Shown here: piece after piece, positions 14,268 to 21,707 of the stretch | Position numbering within the stretch: position 1 is the first letter of the stretch | Layout of the letters: the number at the start of each line of letters is the position of its first letter | Assembly: GCA_017745015.1 (NCBI GenBank) | Contig: JAGIAF010000014.1 | Coordinates: 1 to 22,700 of the forward strand | Reading direction: 5' to 3' | DNA length: 22,700 nucleotides | Source of the DNA: Bdellovibrio sp. | GTDB taxonomy: Bacteria > Bdellovibrionota > Bdellovibrionia > Bdellovibrionales > Bdellovibrionaceae | Program-made: the position numbers and the translations under genes | Notes under the pieces: generated by a model | Told to the model about the DNA's origin: nothing | Database searches by the model: none | The model's input: the letters and a program-made list of their open reading frames with translations, nothing else

Positions 14268-14958
14268 AAAGCGTTTGCAGAAGAATCTGATTGAGCTCGG
14301 TGGGTTTTTCAAGGGGCACAAAGTGCCCCGCACCCTCAATCAGATGCAGCTTCGAGCGACGCACGGCCTTGTGAAAGGCTTCGATTTTATCTTTGGGAGT
14401 GATCATATCTTGCACTCCGCCCACCAAGGTCATTGGAAATTTCAAAGAGTTTAATTGGATTCTCAAATCATGACGATCCAACGTCGCCATCATTTGATTC
14501 AAATACATTTCTGATGTGTTAGAGGCGGCCATTTCACGCACTACATTGGCGATCTCGGGATTGGCGTACGCATCGGGATGCAAATAGTGACGAAGCTCCC
14601 GATCAGACAATCCTTTAAAAGAGGCTTTTTGCAGCAGTGTCTTCATTTGCAGTCGAGTTTTGATTTCAGCGTCGGGTAGAGCCGTGCCGGTAGAACCGAT
14701 GAGGACGAGATGTCCAATACGGTCTGGGTTTTGAGTCGCAAAGACTTGAGCTACATAAGCTCCCATTGAAAAACCCACGAGATGCAGTTTCTTTACCGGA
14801 ACTTTATCAAGCGCGGCTAACATCTCTTGTAAATTGCGACGATTTCGCAAATCCACGACCTCACAAGAAGCGACCTCTGACAAAGATTCTTGTTGATGCT
14901 GCCAGAGGCGCTCATCGCAAAGAAAGCCTGGTAAAAATACTACTGTTTGCTCGTCCAT
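14260..14958 (-). CDS. Alpha/beta hydrolase
   Basis: I start at the ATG at 14958 (232 residues); an upstream GTG at 15018 would add 20 residues of non-hydrolase character. The oxyanion-side motif FLPGFLCDERLW is near the N-terminus. The nucleophile elbow is GFSMG with Ser64, the acid is probably Asp184 (GGVQDMITP), and the His is His212 (GAGHFVPLEKP). A lid of about 60 residues lies between the nucleophile and the acid. This is a typical MhpC/pimeloyl-ester-hydrolase-like monomer without a signal peptide. Substrate cannot be predicted. Its stop lies inside the end of the convergent GH13 gene. Confidence 0.85.
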   Translation of the reverse strand: MDEQTVVFLPGFLCDERLWQHQQESLSEVASCEVVDLRNRRNLQEMLAALDKVPVKKLHLVGFSMGAYVAQVFATQNPDRIGHLVLIGSTGTALPDAEIKTRLQMKTLLQKASFKGLSDRELRHYLHPDAYANPEIANVVREMAASNTSEMYLNQMMATLDRHDLRIQLNSLKFPMTLVGGVQDMITPKDKIEAFHKAVRRSKLHLIEGAGHFVPLEKPTELNQILLQTLSN

Positions 14959-15032
14959 ACCCTGGATTCTAGCAGATGTAGGAGGTCTCTGCGTACACAA
15001 AAATCTTTCCTCGGCCACCGATCCTAGGTCCG

Positions 15033-15061
15033 TTTACAGCCTTGATGAAACACAATAAAGT
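15033..15061 (+). promoter_or_regulatory. Candidate promoter of the hydrolase/GMC/acetyltransferase operon
   Basis: TTTACA (15033-15038) matches five of six -35 positions. TAAAGT (15056-15061) matches four of six -10 positions, and the spacing is 17. The expected leader to the ATG at 15085 would be about 17 bases, with TAGGAA inside it. Confidence 0.4.
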
Positions 15062-15084
15062 TTAGTTTTGAATTTAGGAATTTT

Positions 15085-16794
15085 ATGGAAAACAAAAGAT
15101 ATATCGAGTTCACCGAAAGAATGGCGGGATACTATATCCCCCGAAAATTTTCTCTTGCAGCATTGTATCCTTTGAGTCGAGCGGAGTTCACTTCCGCAAA
15201 TGATGTCGGACTCCGAAAGGATTTTGAATTTACAATGACCATTCATGTTCCTGATCTCGAAAAGTTTTTGCAGGATCACAGTCATCCTTCTGACATTACC
15301 GGAGCTATTACTGACTTCCGTTTCGGTGGGGAACTTGCGATTGAAAAGGGATATTTCCAATTATTTACCAAGCCGAGTGCGAGCCCGGATTTCGATACCG
15401 CGAAGGAAATGCATTACACGCTTTTCTTGACGGATCATGAGGGGAAGAAGTGGACCTTCTTCGGTTTTAAAGAAATTCTCAAAGAGGATATGGCGGCGCT
15501 TTGGAAACAGACGACCACGCTTTATTTCTATCTTTGGGAAGGACATTCGACTTTCGAGACTTATTCTGAAAAAGAGGTTCATGCCATCGGCAGCTTGCGA
15601 ATCTCAGCTACAGATTTCTTGGAACAAATGAAGAGCTTTAAGACTAACGACACGTCGATGATAGGGCAGAATAAAAATCTTCTCCGTTACTTCAAGGCAT
15701 TCACCGATGTCCTTTGGGAAAGCTATGCGCCATTCGTGTTTACCACGACGACGGCGCGTTGGAATGATCACGAATATCCAGTCAATACCACTCAAGGAGT
15801 GAAGGCCGGAGAGAAATCCTTGCATCCTCTGGATACACGGGACGGTCTGACAATTTCTTTGCAGCGGTTCAAGACTCAAGAAACTAAAGATGTCGTATTA
15901 CTTTTGCATGGCCTGACAACTTCGACGGATATGTTCATTATGCCGGAGCATCAAAATATTGTGAATGTCTTGCATGAGTCAGGATATGGCGATGTGTGGT
16001 CCCTGGATTGGCGCGGCAGTGGCCGATTTACATACAATATCAATCCCCACAAGTTCACCATGGACGATGTGGCTAAATACGACATTCCAGCAGCGGTAGA
16101 ATTTATTCGCGCTCAAGTCGGCGGTGATGTTCGAATTCATGTGATCGCTCACTGTGTAGGGGCCATCACCTTTATGGCGTCCTATGCCGCTGGTTACGTC
16201 ACAGATATTGCCAGTATTATCGCCAACAGTGTGACACTAACTCCAAAAGTGCCATGGCCTGCGATGGTCAAAATGATGGTGGGGCCGGAGCTTTTAGAAC
16301 GCGTAATGGGCTATTCCTACGTGACGCCGAAGATTCCCTATATGCCGGGGAAAGGATTCGGGAAGACCTTGTACTGGATGGAGCGCTCCTTGCGCCATGA
16401 GTGTAAAGAGCCAGCTTGTCACCTCGTCAGCTTTATGTGGGGCTGGGGTTTTCCTGCGGCCTTCAATCATCGCAATATTCATCCGGTGACTCATCGTCGC
16501 TTGATGGATCTATTCGGTGGAACGAGTTTTAACTACTATCGCCATATTCGTAAGATGCTATTGGCGAAGGCTTCGGTTTCTTACTCGGATGTCGGTGGTA
16601 TTAACTATCTTGAAGAGATGAAGAAGCGCCCGATGCCACCAACCCTGCTGATTTCTGGAGCTGACAATCATATCTTTCCTGGCTCGAACAAGAAGACCTA
16701 TGAGGCTCTTCAAGGGACTATCAACTCGGGCAAAGTTCAATATAAAGAATTCCCGGGTTATGGCCACCAGGACGTGTTCATAGGGCAATACTAG
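15085..16794 (+). CDS. Alpha/beta hydrolase with Cys nucleophile, partner of GMC oxidoreductase
   Basis: The 569-residue protein has two parts. The first 200 or so residues form a beta-rich domain (FRFGGELAIEKGYFQLF, MHYTLFLTDHEGKKW). I recall such a domain beside alpha/beta hydrolases linked to cholesterol-oxidase-like GMC proteins. The hydrolase domain starts near residue 268 (VVLLLHGLTTSTDMF). The nucleophile elbow reads IAHCVGAI with Cys357 in place of the usual Ser and Ala in place of the first Gly; the acid is Asp527 (SGADNHIF) and the His is His561 (GYGHQD). Cys nucleophiles in this fold are best known in PHA synthases, which make polyesters rather than hydrolyse them. TAGGAA precedes the ATG. 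No signal peptide. It heads an operon with the GMC gene 102 bases downstream, in the same reading frame but separated by three stops. Confidence 0.82.
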   Translation: MENKRYIEFTERMAGYYIPRKFSLAALYPLSRAEFTSANDVGLRKDFEFTMTIHVPDLEKFLQDHSHPSDITGAITDFRFGGELAIEKGYFQLFTKPSASPDFDTAKEMHYTLFLTDHEGKKWTFFGFKEILKEDMAALWKQTTTLYFYLWEGHSTFETYSEKEVHAIGSLRISATDFLEQMKSFKTNDTSMIGQNKNLLRYFKAFTDVLWESYAPFVFTTTTARWNDHEYPVNTTQGVKAGEKSLHPLDTRDGLTISLQRFKTQETKDVVLLLHGLTTSTDMFIMPEHQNIVNVLHESGYGDVWSLDWRGSGRFTYNINPHKFTMDDVAKYDIPAAVEFIRAQVGGDVRIHVIAHCVGAITFMASYAAGYVTDIASIIANSVTLTPKVPWPAMVKMMVGPELLERVMGYSYVTPKIPYMPGKGFGKTLYWMERSLRHECKEPACHLVSFMWGWGFPAAFNHRNIHPVTHRRLMDLFGGTSFNYYRHIRKMLLAKASVSYSDVGGINYLEEMKKRPMPPTLLISGADNHIFPGSNKKTYEALQGTINSGKVQYKEFPGYGHQDVFIGQY

Positions 16795-16896
16795 CGAAGT
16801 GTTTCCAAAATTGATTGAGTTTCTAAATCAACATCGAATTCAAAGCACTCAAGAAAACAATCAGAACAAAGACGTTAGAAGACTACGGATTGCGTA

Positions 16897-18609
16897 ATGG
16901 CTCAAAGACAATGGGATTATGATTATATTGTGATCGGCTCTGGATTTGGCGGGTCGGTGATGACCTGCCGCTTAGTCGAAAAAGGTTATGACGTTTGTGT
17001 TCTGGAGCGAGGTCGCCAGTGGAAGATGCATGAGTTTCCGCGCCGCCCACAAGAGGTTCAACAAAACCTGATCTGGAAACCGCAGGATGGAAAATACGGT
17101 TTGATGGAGTTTCAGGACAGTCCTGAGAGCGACGCTATGACTCTTACGGCGAGTGGTCTTGGCGGCGGAAGTCTTCTTTATGCCAATGTCCTTTATCGAA
17201 TGCCGGCAGAGTTCTTTAAAGGATGGCCAGGGTCTTACACTCGTGACCTTTTGGATCCCTATTATGATCGCGTTCTCAAGATGATGGAGGCCAAGCCTTA
17301 TCCTTTTGAAAGTCAGACTTATTATAAGAACACACCCAAGACCGCGACACTCAAAAGATTGGCGGATGAAGTAGGAATTCCCGAAGGAGCTACCGAAAAA
17401 CCGCGGTTTGTATTGCCACCCTTGGCGGTGCGTTTTGATGGAGATTTTCCAGGAGCTCAAGGTGTAAATTCTCACGGTGCCGTTCAATCACGTTGCAATA
17501 AATGTGGTGACTGCGACATTGGTTGCAATATTCACGCGAAGAACACGCTAGATCTAAATTATCTCTTTAGAGCTCGAAGAATTAAAAAAGAAAATCAAAA
17601 GGTCGATGTGCGCACTCACGCAGAAGTGAAACGTATTGAAAAGAAAGATGATCACTATCTGATCACTTTCGTTATTCCCGAGTTCCCGATGCGCGAGAAT
17701 ACTCTCAAGGCCAAGCATGTGATTTTATCAGCGGGGTCTATCGGATCGACAACATTGCTTTTGCGAATGAAAAAGGAAGGCCATCTTCCGTTGCTCAGTT
17801 CATGGCTGGGGAAGAAGTGGTGTGGTAATGGCGATCACATGTCTTTGATTTTAAACACCGAGCCCATAGTGGATGCCACCGTGGGACCCGTGATCACGGG
17901 AGCTCTCGAGTACAAGTTCAAAGATTATGATGATGGATATCCTCATGGAATGTACCTACAAGATGCGGGTTATCCTGCGGGTTTTGCGTGGTACCTCTCA
18001 GGCAAGATTCCTCAAGTCAAAGGTATCATGGGAGCGCTGAACTTGGTGGGGCAGAACGTTAAAAAGTATTTGCTTAAAATTGTTCATGCGCCCAACAGAG
18101 AAGATGTGAATGTCGGGGATTTATTCTCTCGAGTATTAGACCGTGCGGAATTTACGAAGCGCGCCTTTTTGATTTTAGGCATGGGCCGGGATAAACCCGA
18201 CGGCGAAATTCAACTGCGTCCTGACAATCAACCCATTATTCGTTGGAAAATGAAGGACAGTAAAACCCATTTCGATCGAGTCCGCGCGGAGATGCGCAAG
18301 ATCGCAAAAATCCTTAAAGGTTTTAACTTTGAAGTTCCTCTGATTCATTTGGACAAGGTTATTGCCGTTCATCCTCTAGGTGGTTGTCCTATGGGGAATT
18401 CTCGTGAACAGGGAGTGGTTTCTCCAGAGGGAGAAGTCTTCGGATATCCTGGCCTCTATGTGGTCGATGGCAGTATTCTTCCCACCTCCACCGGGCCCAA
18501 TCCTTCTTTGACCATTGCAGCTGTTGCAGAACATATTGCCGAGCAGATCCCAGACCTCAAAAATAGAGGTCTGGGGAGGGCGGAGCATGAAGATTACCAA
18601 CGATGCTGA
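16897..18609 (+). CDS. GMC-family flavoprotein oxidoreductase, cholesterol-oxidase-like
   Basis: The 570-residue enzyme has the FAD-binding Rossmann motif VIGSGFGGS at residues 12-20. Other GMC segments are TASGLGGGSLLYANVL and AGSIGSTTLLL, and the catalytic pair is His492 (VHPLGGCPMG) and Asn535 (STGPNPSLT). Cys200, Cys203, Cys206 and Cys210 (CNKCGDCDIGC) have the CxxCxxCxxxC spacing of an iron-sulphur ligand set. Such enzymes oxidise alcohol groups of sterols, sugars or long-chain alcohols; this branch looks closest to cholesterol-oxidase-like proteins, but the substrate is not established. It has no signal peptide. The C-terminal tail after AAVAEHIAEQ is an extra 25 or so residues whose DNA overlaps the next gene by 23 bases. 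The Shine-Dalgarno is weak. Confidence 0.9.
   Translation: MAQRQWDYDYIVIGSGFGGSVMTCRLVEKGYDVCVLERGRQWKMHEFPRRPQEVQQNLIWKPQDGKYGLMEFQDSPESDAMTLTASGLGGGSLLYANVLYRMPAEFFKGWPGSYTRDLLDPYYDRVLKMMEAKPYPFESQTYYKNTPKTATLKRLADEVGIPEGATEKPRFVLPPLAVRFDGDFPGAQGVNSHGAVQSRCNKCGDCDIGCNIHAKNTLDLNYLFRARRIKKENQKVDVRTHAEVKRIEKKDDHYLITFVIPEFPMRENTLKAKHVILSAGSIGSTTLLLRMKKEGHLPLLSSWLGKKWCGNGDHMSLILNTEPIVDATVGPVITGALEYKFKDYDDGYPHGMYLQDAGYPAGFAWYLSGKIPQVKGIMGALNLVGQNVKKYLLKIVHAPNREDVNVGDLFSRVLDRAEFTKRAFLILGMGRDKPDGEIQLRPDNQPIIRWKMKDSKTHFDRVRAEMRKIAKILKGFNFEVPLIHLDKVIAVHPLGGCPMGNSREQGVVSPEGEVFGYPGLYVVDGSILPTSTGPNPSLTIAAVAEHIAEQIPDLKNRGLGRAEHEDYQRC
18549..18575 (+). promoter_or_regulatory. 10-bp hairpin beside the acetyltransferase ribosome binding site
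   Basis: CCCAGACCTC (18549-18558) pairs perfectly with GAGGTCTGGG (18566-18575) around a seven-base loop. The hairpin lies inside the GMC coding region and ends directly against the GGGAGGG Shine-Dalgarno (18574-18580) of the acetyltransferase gene. No T-run follows, so it is not a terminator. It may control translation coupling. Confidence 0.6.
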
Positions 18610-18889
18610 GGGGAAACGATTCTTTACTACGGTCAAAGGCGGCGATGCCCACATTCTGTATAATCGTGGTCCCAATAATATTTATGATCTGTATGCCACT
18701 TATGTTCCTACAGAGTCACGGGGCCACAACATCGCCGACCAGCTAGTTCGCGAAGCCATCCGAGTCGCCAAAGAAGAGAAGGTGCAGATCCTGGACACAT
18801 GCCCTTATGTGCACAGTTGGTTCCGTAAACACCCAGAAGAAAGTGACATCCTTTTTGGAGCCGGAGAGTCCATCGTAGAGCTCTATTAA
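18587..18889 (+). CDS. YjdJ/NATD1-type GCN5-related N-acetyltransferase
   Basis: I start at the ATG at 18587 (100 residues), six bases after GGAGGG; a longer in-frame start at 18515 would run through GMC-coding DNA. The small protein matches the short GNAT subfamily. It has a strand ending in LYATYVPTESRG, the RGHNIADQLV acetyl-CoA loop and helix, and CPYVHSWFRKHPE, the most typical segment of the family. These are single-domain acetyltransferases of unknown substrate, about 90-100 residues long. It overlaps the GMC gene by 23 bases, so it belongs to the same operon and is probably translated by coupling. A metabolic link to the two upstream enzymes is not shown. Its 3' end overlaps the convergent small gene by four bases. 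Confidence 0.88.
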   Translation: MKITNDAEGKRFFTTVKGGDAHILYNRGPNNIYDLYATYVPTESRGHNIADQLVREAIRVAKEEKVQILDTCPYVHSWFRKHPEESDILFGAGESIVELY

Positions 18890-19038
18890 CGGTGGTGCTT
18901 GAAATACTGAATTTCCCTCTCATGTTTCTTGGCGGCGGCGAGACTTTTAAAGGTGCCTAAGTTTCGGCGCTTGCCTGTCTTAGAATTGATCTTTCGTGAA
19001 TAAATTCTATAGAGACCAGATTTCAGCCGGCGGATCAT
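18886..19038 (-). CDS. Small basic protein (50 residues)
   Basis: I start at the ATG at 19038 because AAGGGGGG lies six bases upstream; a TTG-led extension would add 15 residues. The 50-residue product is strongly basic. RRLKSGLYRIYSRK is followed by TGKRRNLGTF, then by a helix with SLAAAKKHEREIQYFKHH. The layout (short strands, then a helix with AAxKHERE) looks like a small conserved bacterial protein reminiscent of AP2-like or integrase arm-binding domains, but I cannot name it. The charge suggests nucleic-acid binding. A 12-bp hairpin lies 22 bases upstream. It is convergent with the acetyltransferase gene. Confidence 0.75.
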   Translation of the reverse strand: MIRRLKSGLYRIYSRKINSKTGKRRNLGTFKSLAAAKKHEREIQYFKHHR

Positions 19039-19059
19039 TTGGGCCCCCCTTTTAAAATG

Positions 19060-19093
19060 GAAATGGGGCTTAGTTTTCACCAAGTCCCATTTC
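19060..19093. repeat. 12-bp stem-loop ahead of the small basic protein gene
   Basis: GAAATGGGGCTT (19060-19071) pairs with AAGTCCCATTTC (19082-19093), with one G-T wobble and a 10-base loop. On the minus strand it sits 22 bases before the ATG at 19038, followed by CATTTTAAAAG. It could be a leader hairpin or a weak attenuator. Confidence 0.55.
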
Positions 19094-19316
19094 GGACGAT
19101 CCTCGAAGAGTTATTGCCAGTGTCTGATTTCTCTTCTACCGCAACTGTTCTCGAGACATCGTTTCATCTTTCATTATACCTATGGGAATATGAATGAATT
19201 GGGTAAGTGCTGAAGTACATTGAAACAGTCTGATATTTAATTCAAAAGCCCAGGCCAACCCTTTAAAAACGCAGCCATTTCCTTTAAAACCACCCCTATA
19301 TAAATCGGGGTGTTCT
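19094..19316. promoter_or_regulatory. Gene-free region upstream of the polysaccharide genes
   Basis: No ORF with coding character was found here. A direct repeat CCTTTAAAA occurs at 19260-19268 and 19281-19289, 21 bases apart (two helical turns). It lies just ahead of TATATAAA at 19297-19304, a likely -10 region. A clear -35 is lacking, so the repeats may be activator sites. The first gene starts at the GTG at 19317. Confidence 0.4.
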
Positions 19317-20624
19317 GTGAGTTTTCAAAGTCTCGCGCAAAAGCTGAAAGATCGTAAAGCGGTTATTGGTATCATCGGTTTGGGTTATGTGGGTTTGCCA
19401 CTTTCAATCCGCTACGCTGACGAAGGTTTCCAGGTTGTAGGTTTCGATATCGATCCAATGAAAGCTGAAAAAATCGCTGCTGGAAAAACCTATATCGAGC
19501 ATATTCCAGATTCACAAATCCAAGGGGCCACTCAAAAAGGCTTCCGCGCAACGACAAGTTTCGCAGATATTTCTAAAGTCGACGCCATCATCATCTGCGT
19601 ACCGACGCCATTGAACAAATACCGTGAGCCAGACTTGAGCTTCGTGATCAACACAGTTGAAAGCTTCTTGCCATTCATGCGTGAAGACCAAGTGGTGAGC
19701 TTGGAATCCACGACGTATCCTGGCACGACGGAAGAAGAACTTTTGCCACGTATTGAAAGCCGCGGTTTGAAAGTCGGCGAGAATTCGTTTTTGGTATTCT
19801 CTCCCGAGCGTGAAGATCCAGGTCGTCAAGACTACTCGACAAAAACAATTCCTAAAGTTGTGGGTGGTCACACAGCGAACTGCCTAGAAATTGGTAAGTT
19901 GCTTTATAATGGCGTTATCGACACCGTTGTTCCAGTGAGCTCGACAAAGGCAGCTGAGATGACGAAGCTTCTTGAGAATATTCACCGTGCCGTAAATATC
20001 GGTCTTGTGAATGAAATGAAGATCGTAGCTGATAAAATGGGTATCGATATCCATGAAGTAATCGACGCTGCCAGCACGAAACCATTTGGCTTCGTTGCTT
20101 ACAAGCCAGGCCCGGGCTTAGGTGGTCACTGTATTCCTATCGATCCCTTCTATTTGACGTGGAAAGCCCGTGAATACGGCGTGAATACGAAATTCATCGA
20201 GCTTGCCGGCGAAGTGAACTCCAACATGCCTCAGTATGTGATGGAAAAAATCGCGCAAGGTTTGAACGGCGTGAAAAAATCCATCAATGGTGCTCGCGTT
20301 CTAGTATTGGGTATTGCCTATAAAAAGAATGTCGATGACATGCGTGAAAGCCCAAGCGTGATGATCATGGAACACCTCCGCGATAAAGGCGCTGTGATTG
20401 ATTACGCAGATCCGCACGTACCAGTCTTCCCAAAAATGCGTGAACACAAGTTCGACTTGAGGGCTGTAGATGTGACTGCGACGACAATTGCTTCTTATGA
20501 CTGTATCGTCGTAGCTACGGATCATGATAAGTTCGATTACAGCATGATTCAAAAATCGGCAAAATTGATCGTCGATGCTCGTGGTCGCTATCGTGGTGGC
20601 TACGAAAATGTGGTGAAAGCCTAA
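19317..20624 (+). CDS. UDP-N-acetylglucosamine 6-dehydrogenase (WbpA-type)
   Basis: The 435-residue enzyme starts at a GTG with GGGG six bases upstream. The NAD-binding motif is GLGYVGLPL at residues 20-28. PTPLNKYREPDLSFV is characteristic of UDP-HexNAc dehydrogenases. The catalytic Cys272 lies in GPGLGGHCIPIDPFYLTWKA, the form seen in WbpA and its relatives rather than the GGSCFPKD form of UDP-glucose dehydrogenase. A C-terminal UDP-binding domain follows (GIAYKKNVDDMRESPS). It performs a two-step NAD-dependent oxidation of UDP-GlcNAc or UDP-GalNAc to the uronic acid. The epimerase gene follows five bases after its stop. The product would feed capsule or O-antigen synthesis. Confidence 0.92.
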   Translation: MSFQSLAQKLKDRKAVIGIIGLGYVGLPLSIRYADEGFQVVGFDIDPMKAEKIAAGKTYIEHIPDSQIQGATQKGFRATTSFADISKVDAIIICVPTPLNKYREPDLSFVINTVESFLPFMREDQVVSLESTTYPGTTEEELLPRIESRGLKVGENSFLVFSPEREDPGRQDYSTKTIPKVVGGHTANCLEIGKLLYNGVIDTVVPVSSTKAAEMTKLLENIHRAVNIGLVNEMKIVADKMGIDIHEVIDAASTKPFGFVAYKPGPGLGGHCIPIDPFYLTWKAREYGVNTKFIELAGEVNSNMPQYVMEKIAQGLNGVKKSINGARVLVLGIAYKKNVDDMRESPSVMIMEHLRDKGAVIDYADPHVPVFPKMREHKFDLRAVDVTATTIASYDCIVVATDHDKFDYSMIQKSAKLIVDARGRYRGGYENVVKA

Positions 20625-20629
20625 TTTGA

Positions 20630-21601
20630 ATGAAGAAGGTTCTGGTCACCGGTGTCGCCGGCTTCATCGCTAACAGAGTTGCGCAACTGCTTCTGGCAGA
20701 TGGCGTGCAAGTTGTTGGCCTTGATAACATGAACGACTACTATGACCCGCGCCTTAAAGAGTGGAGGCTTTCCACTCTGACGGATCATCCGAATTTTCAA
20801 TTCTTCAATATCAATATTGAAGACCAAAAAGCGTTGAAGGATCTCTTCGACGCTCATTCCTTTGATGTGGTCTTCAACTTGGCGGCTCGTGCCGGTGTTC
20901 GCTATAGCATGGAGAATCCTCATGTTTATATGAGCACCAATGCTCAGGGATCCCTGAATCTTTTGGAGGAGATGCGCCGAACGGATGTTAAAAAGTTCGT
21001 TCTGGCTTCGACGTCCTCGCTCTATGCGGGCTTGGAGATGCCATTCAAAGAAGATTTGGCAGTCAATACGCCGATCTCGCCTTATGCGGCTTCTAAAAAA
21101 GCCGCGGAAGTGATGGCTTATACTTATAACTATCTTTATGGCATCGACGTTTCTATCGTTCGCTACTTCACGGTGTTTGGACCGGCAAGCCGTCCTGACA
21201 TGGCGATCTTCCGATTCATTGAGTGGATCGATCGTGGGGAACCCATCCAGCTTTTTGGCGATGGAGCTCAGTCTCGTGATTTCACCTACGTGGATGACAT
21301 TGCTCGCGGGACGATCCTGGCTGGTAAGCACTTGGACTATCAGGTCATAAACTTAGGGGGCGGTAAGAACCCTATTGCCGTTACACGTGTGATTAACGCC
21401 ATCGAGACAGGCTTAGGCAAGCACGCACGCCTGAATATTCAGAGCTCTAACAAGGCTGATATGAAGGAAACTTGGGCTGATATCACGAAGGCAGAAGCGC
21501 TGCTAGGTTGGAAACCTGAGGTGGATTTCCAAACGGGGATCGAGCGCGCAATTGAATGGCATACCAAGAATAGAAATTGGCTCAACAGTATTCGTCTTTA
21601 A
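20630..21601 (+). CDS. NAD-dependent nucleotide-sugar 4-epimerase (UDP-uronate type)
   Basis: The 323-residue extended SDR enzyme has LDNMNDYYDPRLKEWRL near residues 33-49, the hallmark of UDP-glucuronate 4-epimerases. It also has NLAARAGVRYSM, STSSLYA, and Tyr152-x3-Lys156 (YAASK) as catalytic pair. RYFTVFGP and GDGAQSRDFTYVDD complete the sugar-binding half. The nucleotide-binding loop reads TGVAGFIAN, so the third Gly of GxxGxxG is Ala. It would invert C4 of UDP-glucuronate or of UDP-GlcNAcA. The context fits both, since it stands between a WbpA-type and a UDP-glucose dehydrogenase gene. It starts five bases after the upstream stop and is clearly in the same operon. Confidence 0.9.
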   Translation: MKKVLVTGVAGFIANRVAQLLLADGVQVVGLDNMNDYYDPRLKEWRLSTLTDHPNFQFFNINIEDQKALKDLFDAHSFDVVFNLAARAGVRYSMENPHVYMSTNAQGSLNLLEEMRRTDVKKFVLASTSSLYAGLEMPFKEDLAVNTPISPYAASKKAAEVMAYTYNYLYGIDVSIVRYFTVFGPASRPDMAIFRFIEWIDRGEPIQLFGDGAQSRDFTYVDDIARGTILAGKHLDYQVINLGGGKNPIAVTRVINAIETGLGKHARLNIQSSNKADMKETWADITKAEALLGWKPEVDFQTGIERAIEWHTKNRNWLNSIRL

Positions 21602-21707
21602 CAGTTCTGTAAAAGTTTCGTTTCTGAGTCCAATTGCGGCTCCATTATTTAAAAAACATGTCCCATGAGGTAAACTCCGACCCGCTATTAAACGACCGGG
21701 GGTTGCG

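Noticed and set aside
14314..14330. Perfect GGGGCAC-AAA-GTGCCCC palindrome
   Set aside because: It encodes the conserved GAGHFVPLEK part of the alpha/beta hydrolase, so coding constraint explains it.
14959..15018. N-terminal extension of the small hydrolase from a GTG
   Set aside because: The extra 20 residues do not resemble the family and the ATG at 14958 begins the first strand of the fold.
15085..18609. Hydrolase and GMC genes as one broken fused gene
   Set aside because: They share a frame, but the 102-base spacer has three stops and both proteins are complete with normal ends, so an operon is simpler.
20621..21331. 236-codon minus-strand reading frame
   Set aside because: It lies opposite the well-supported epimerase gene and is His/Arg/Ile-rich without a known motif.
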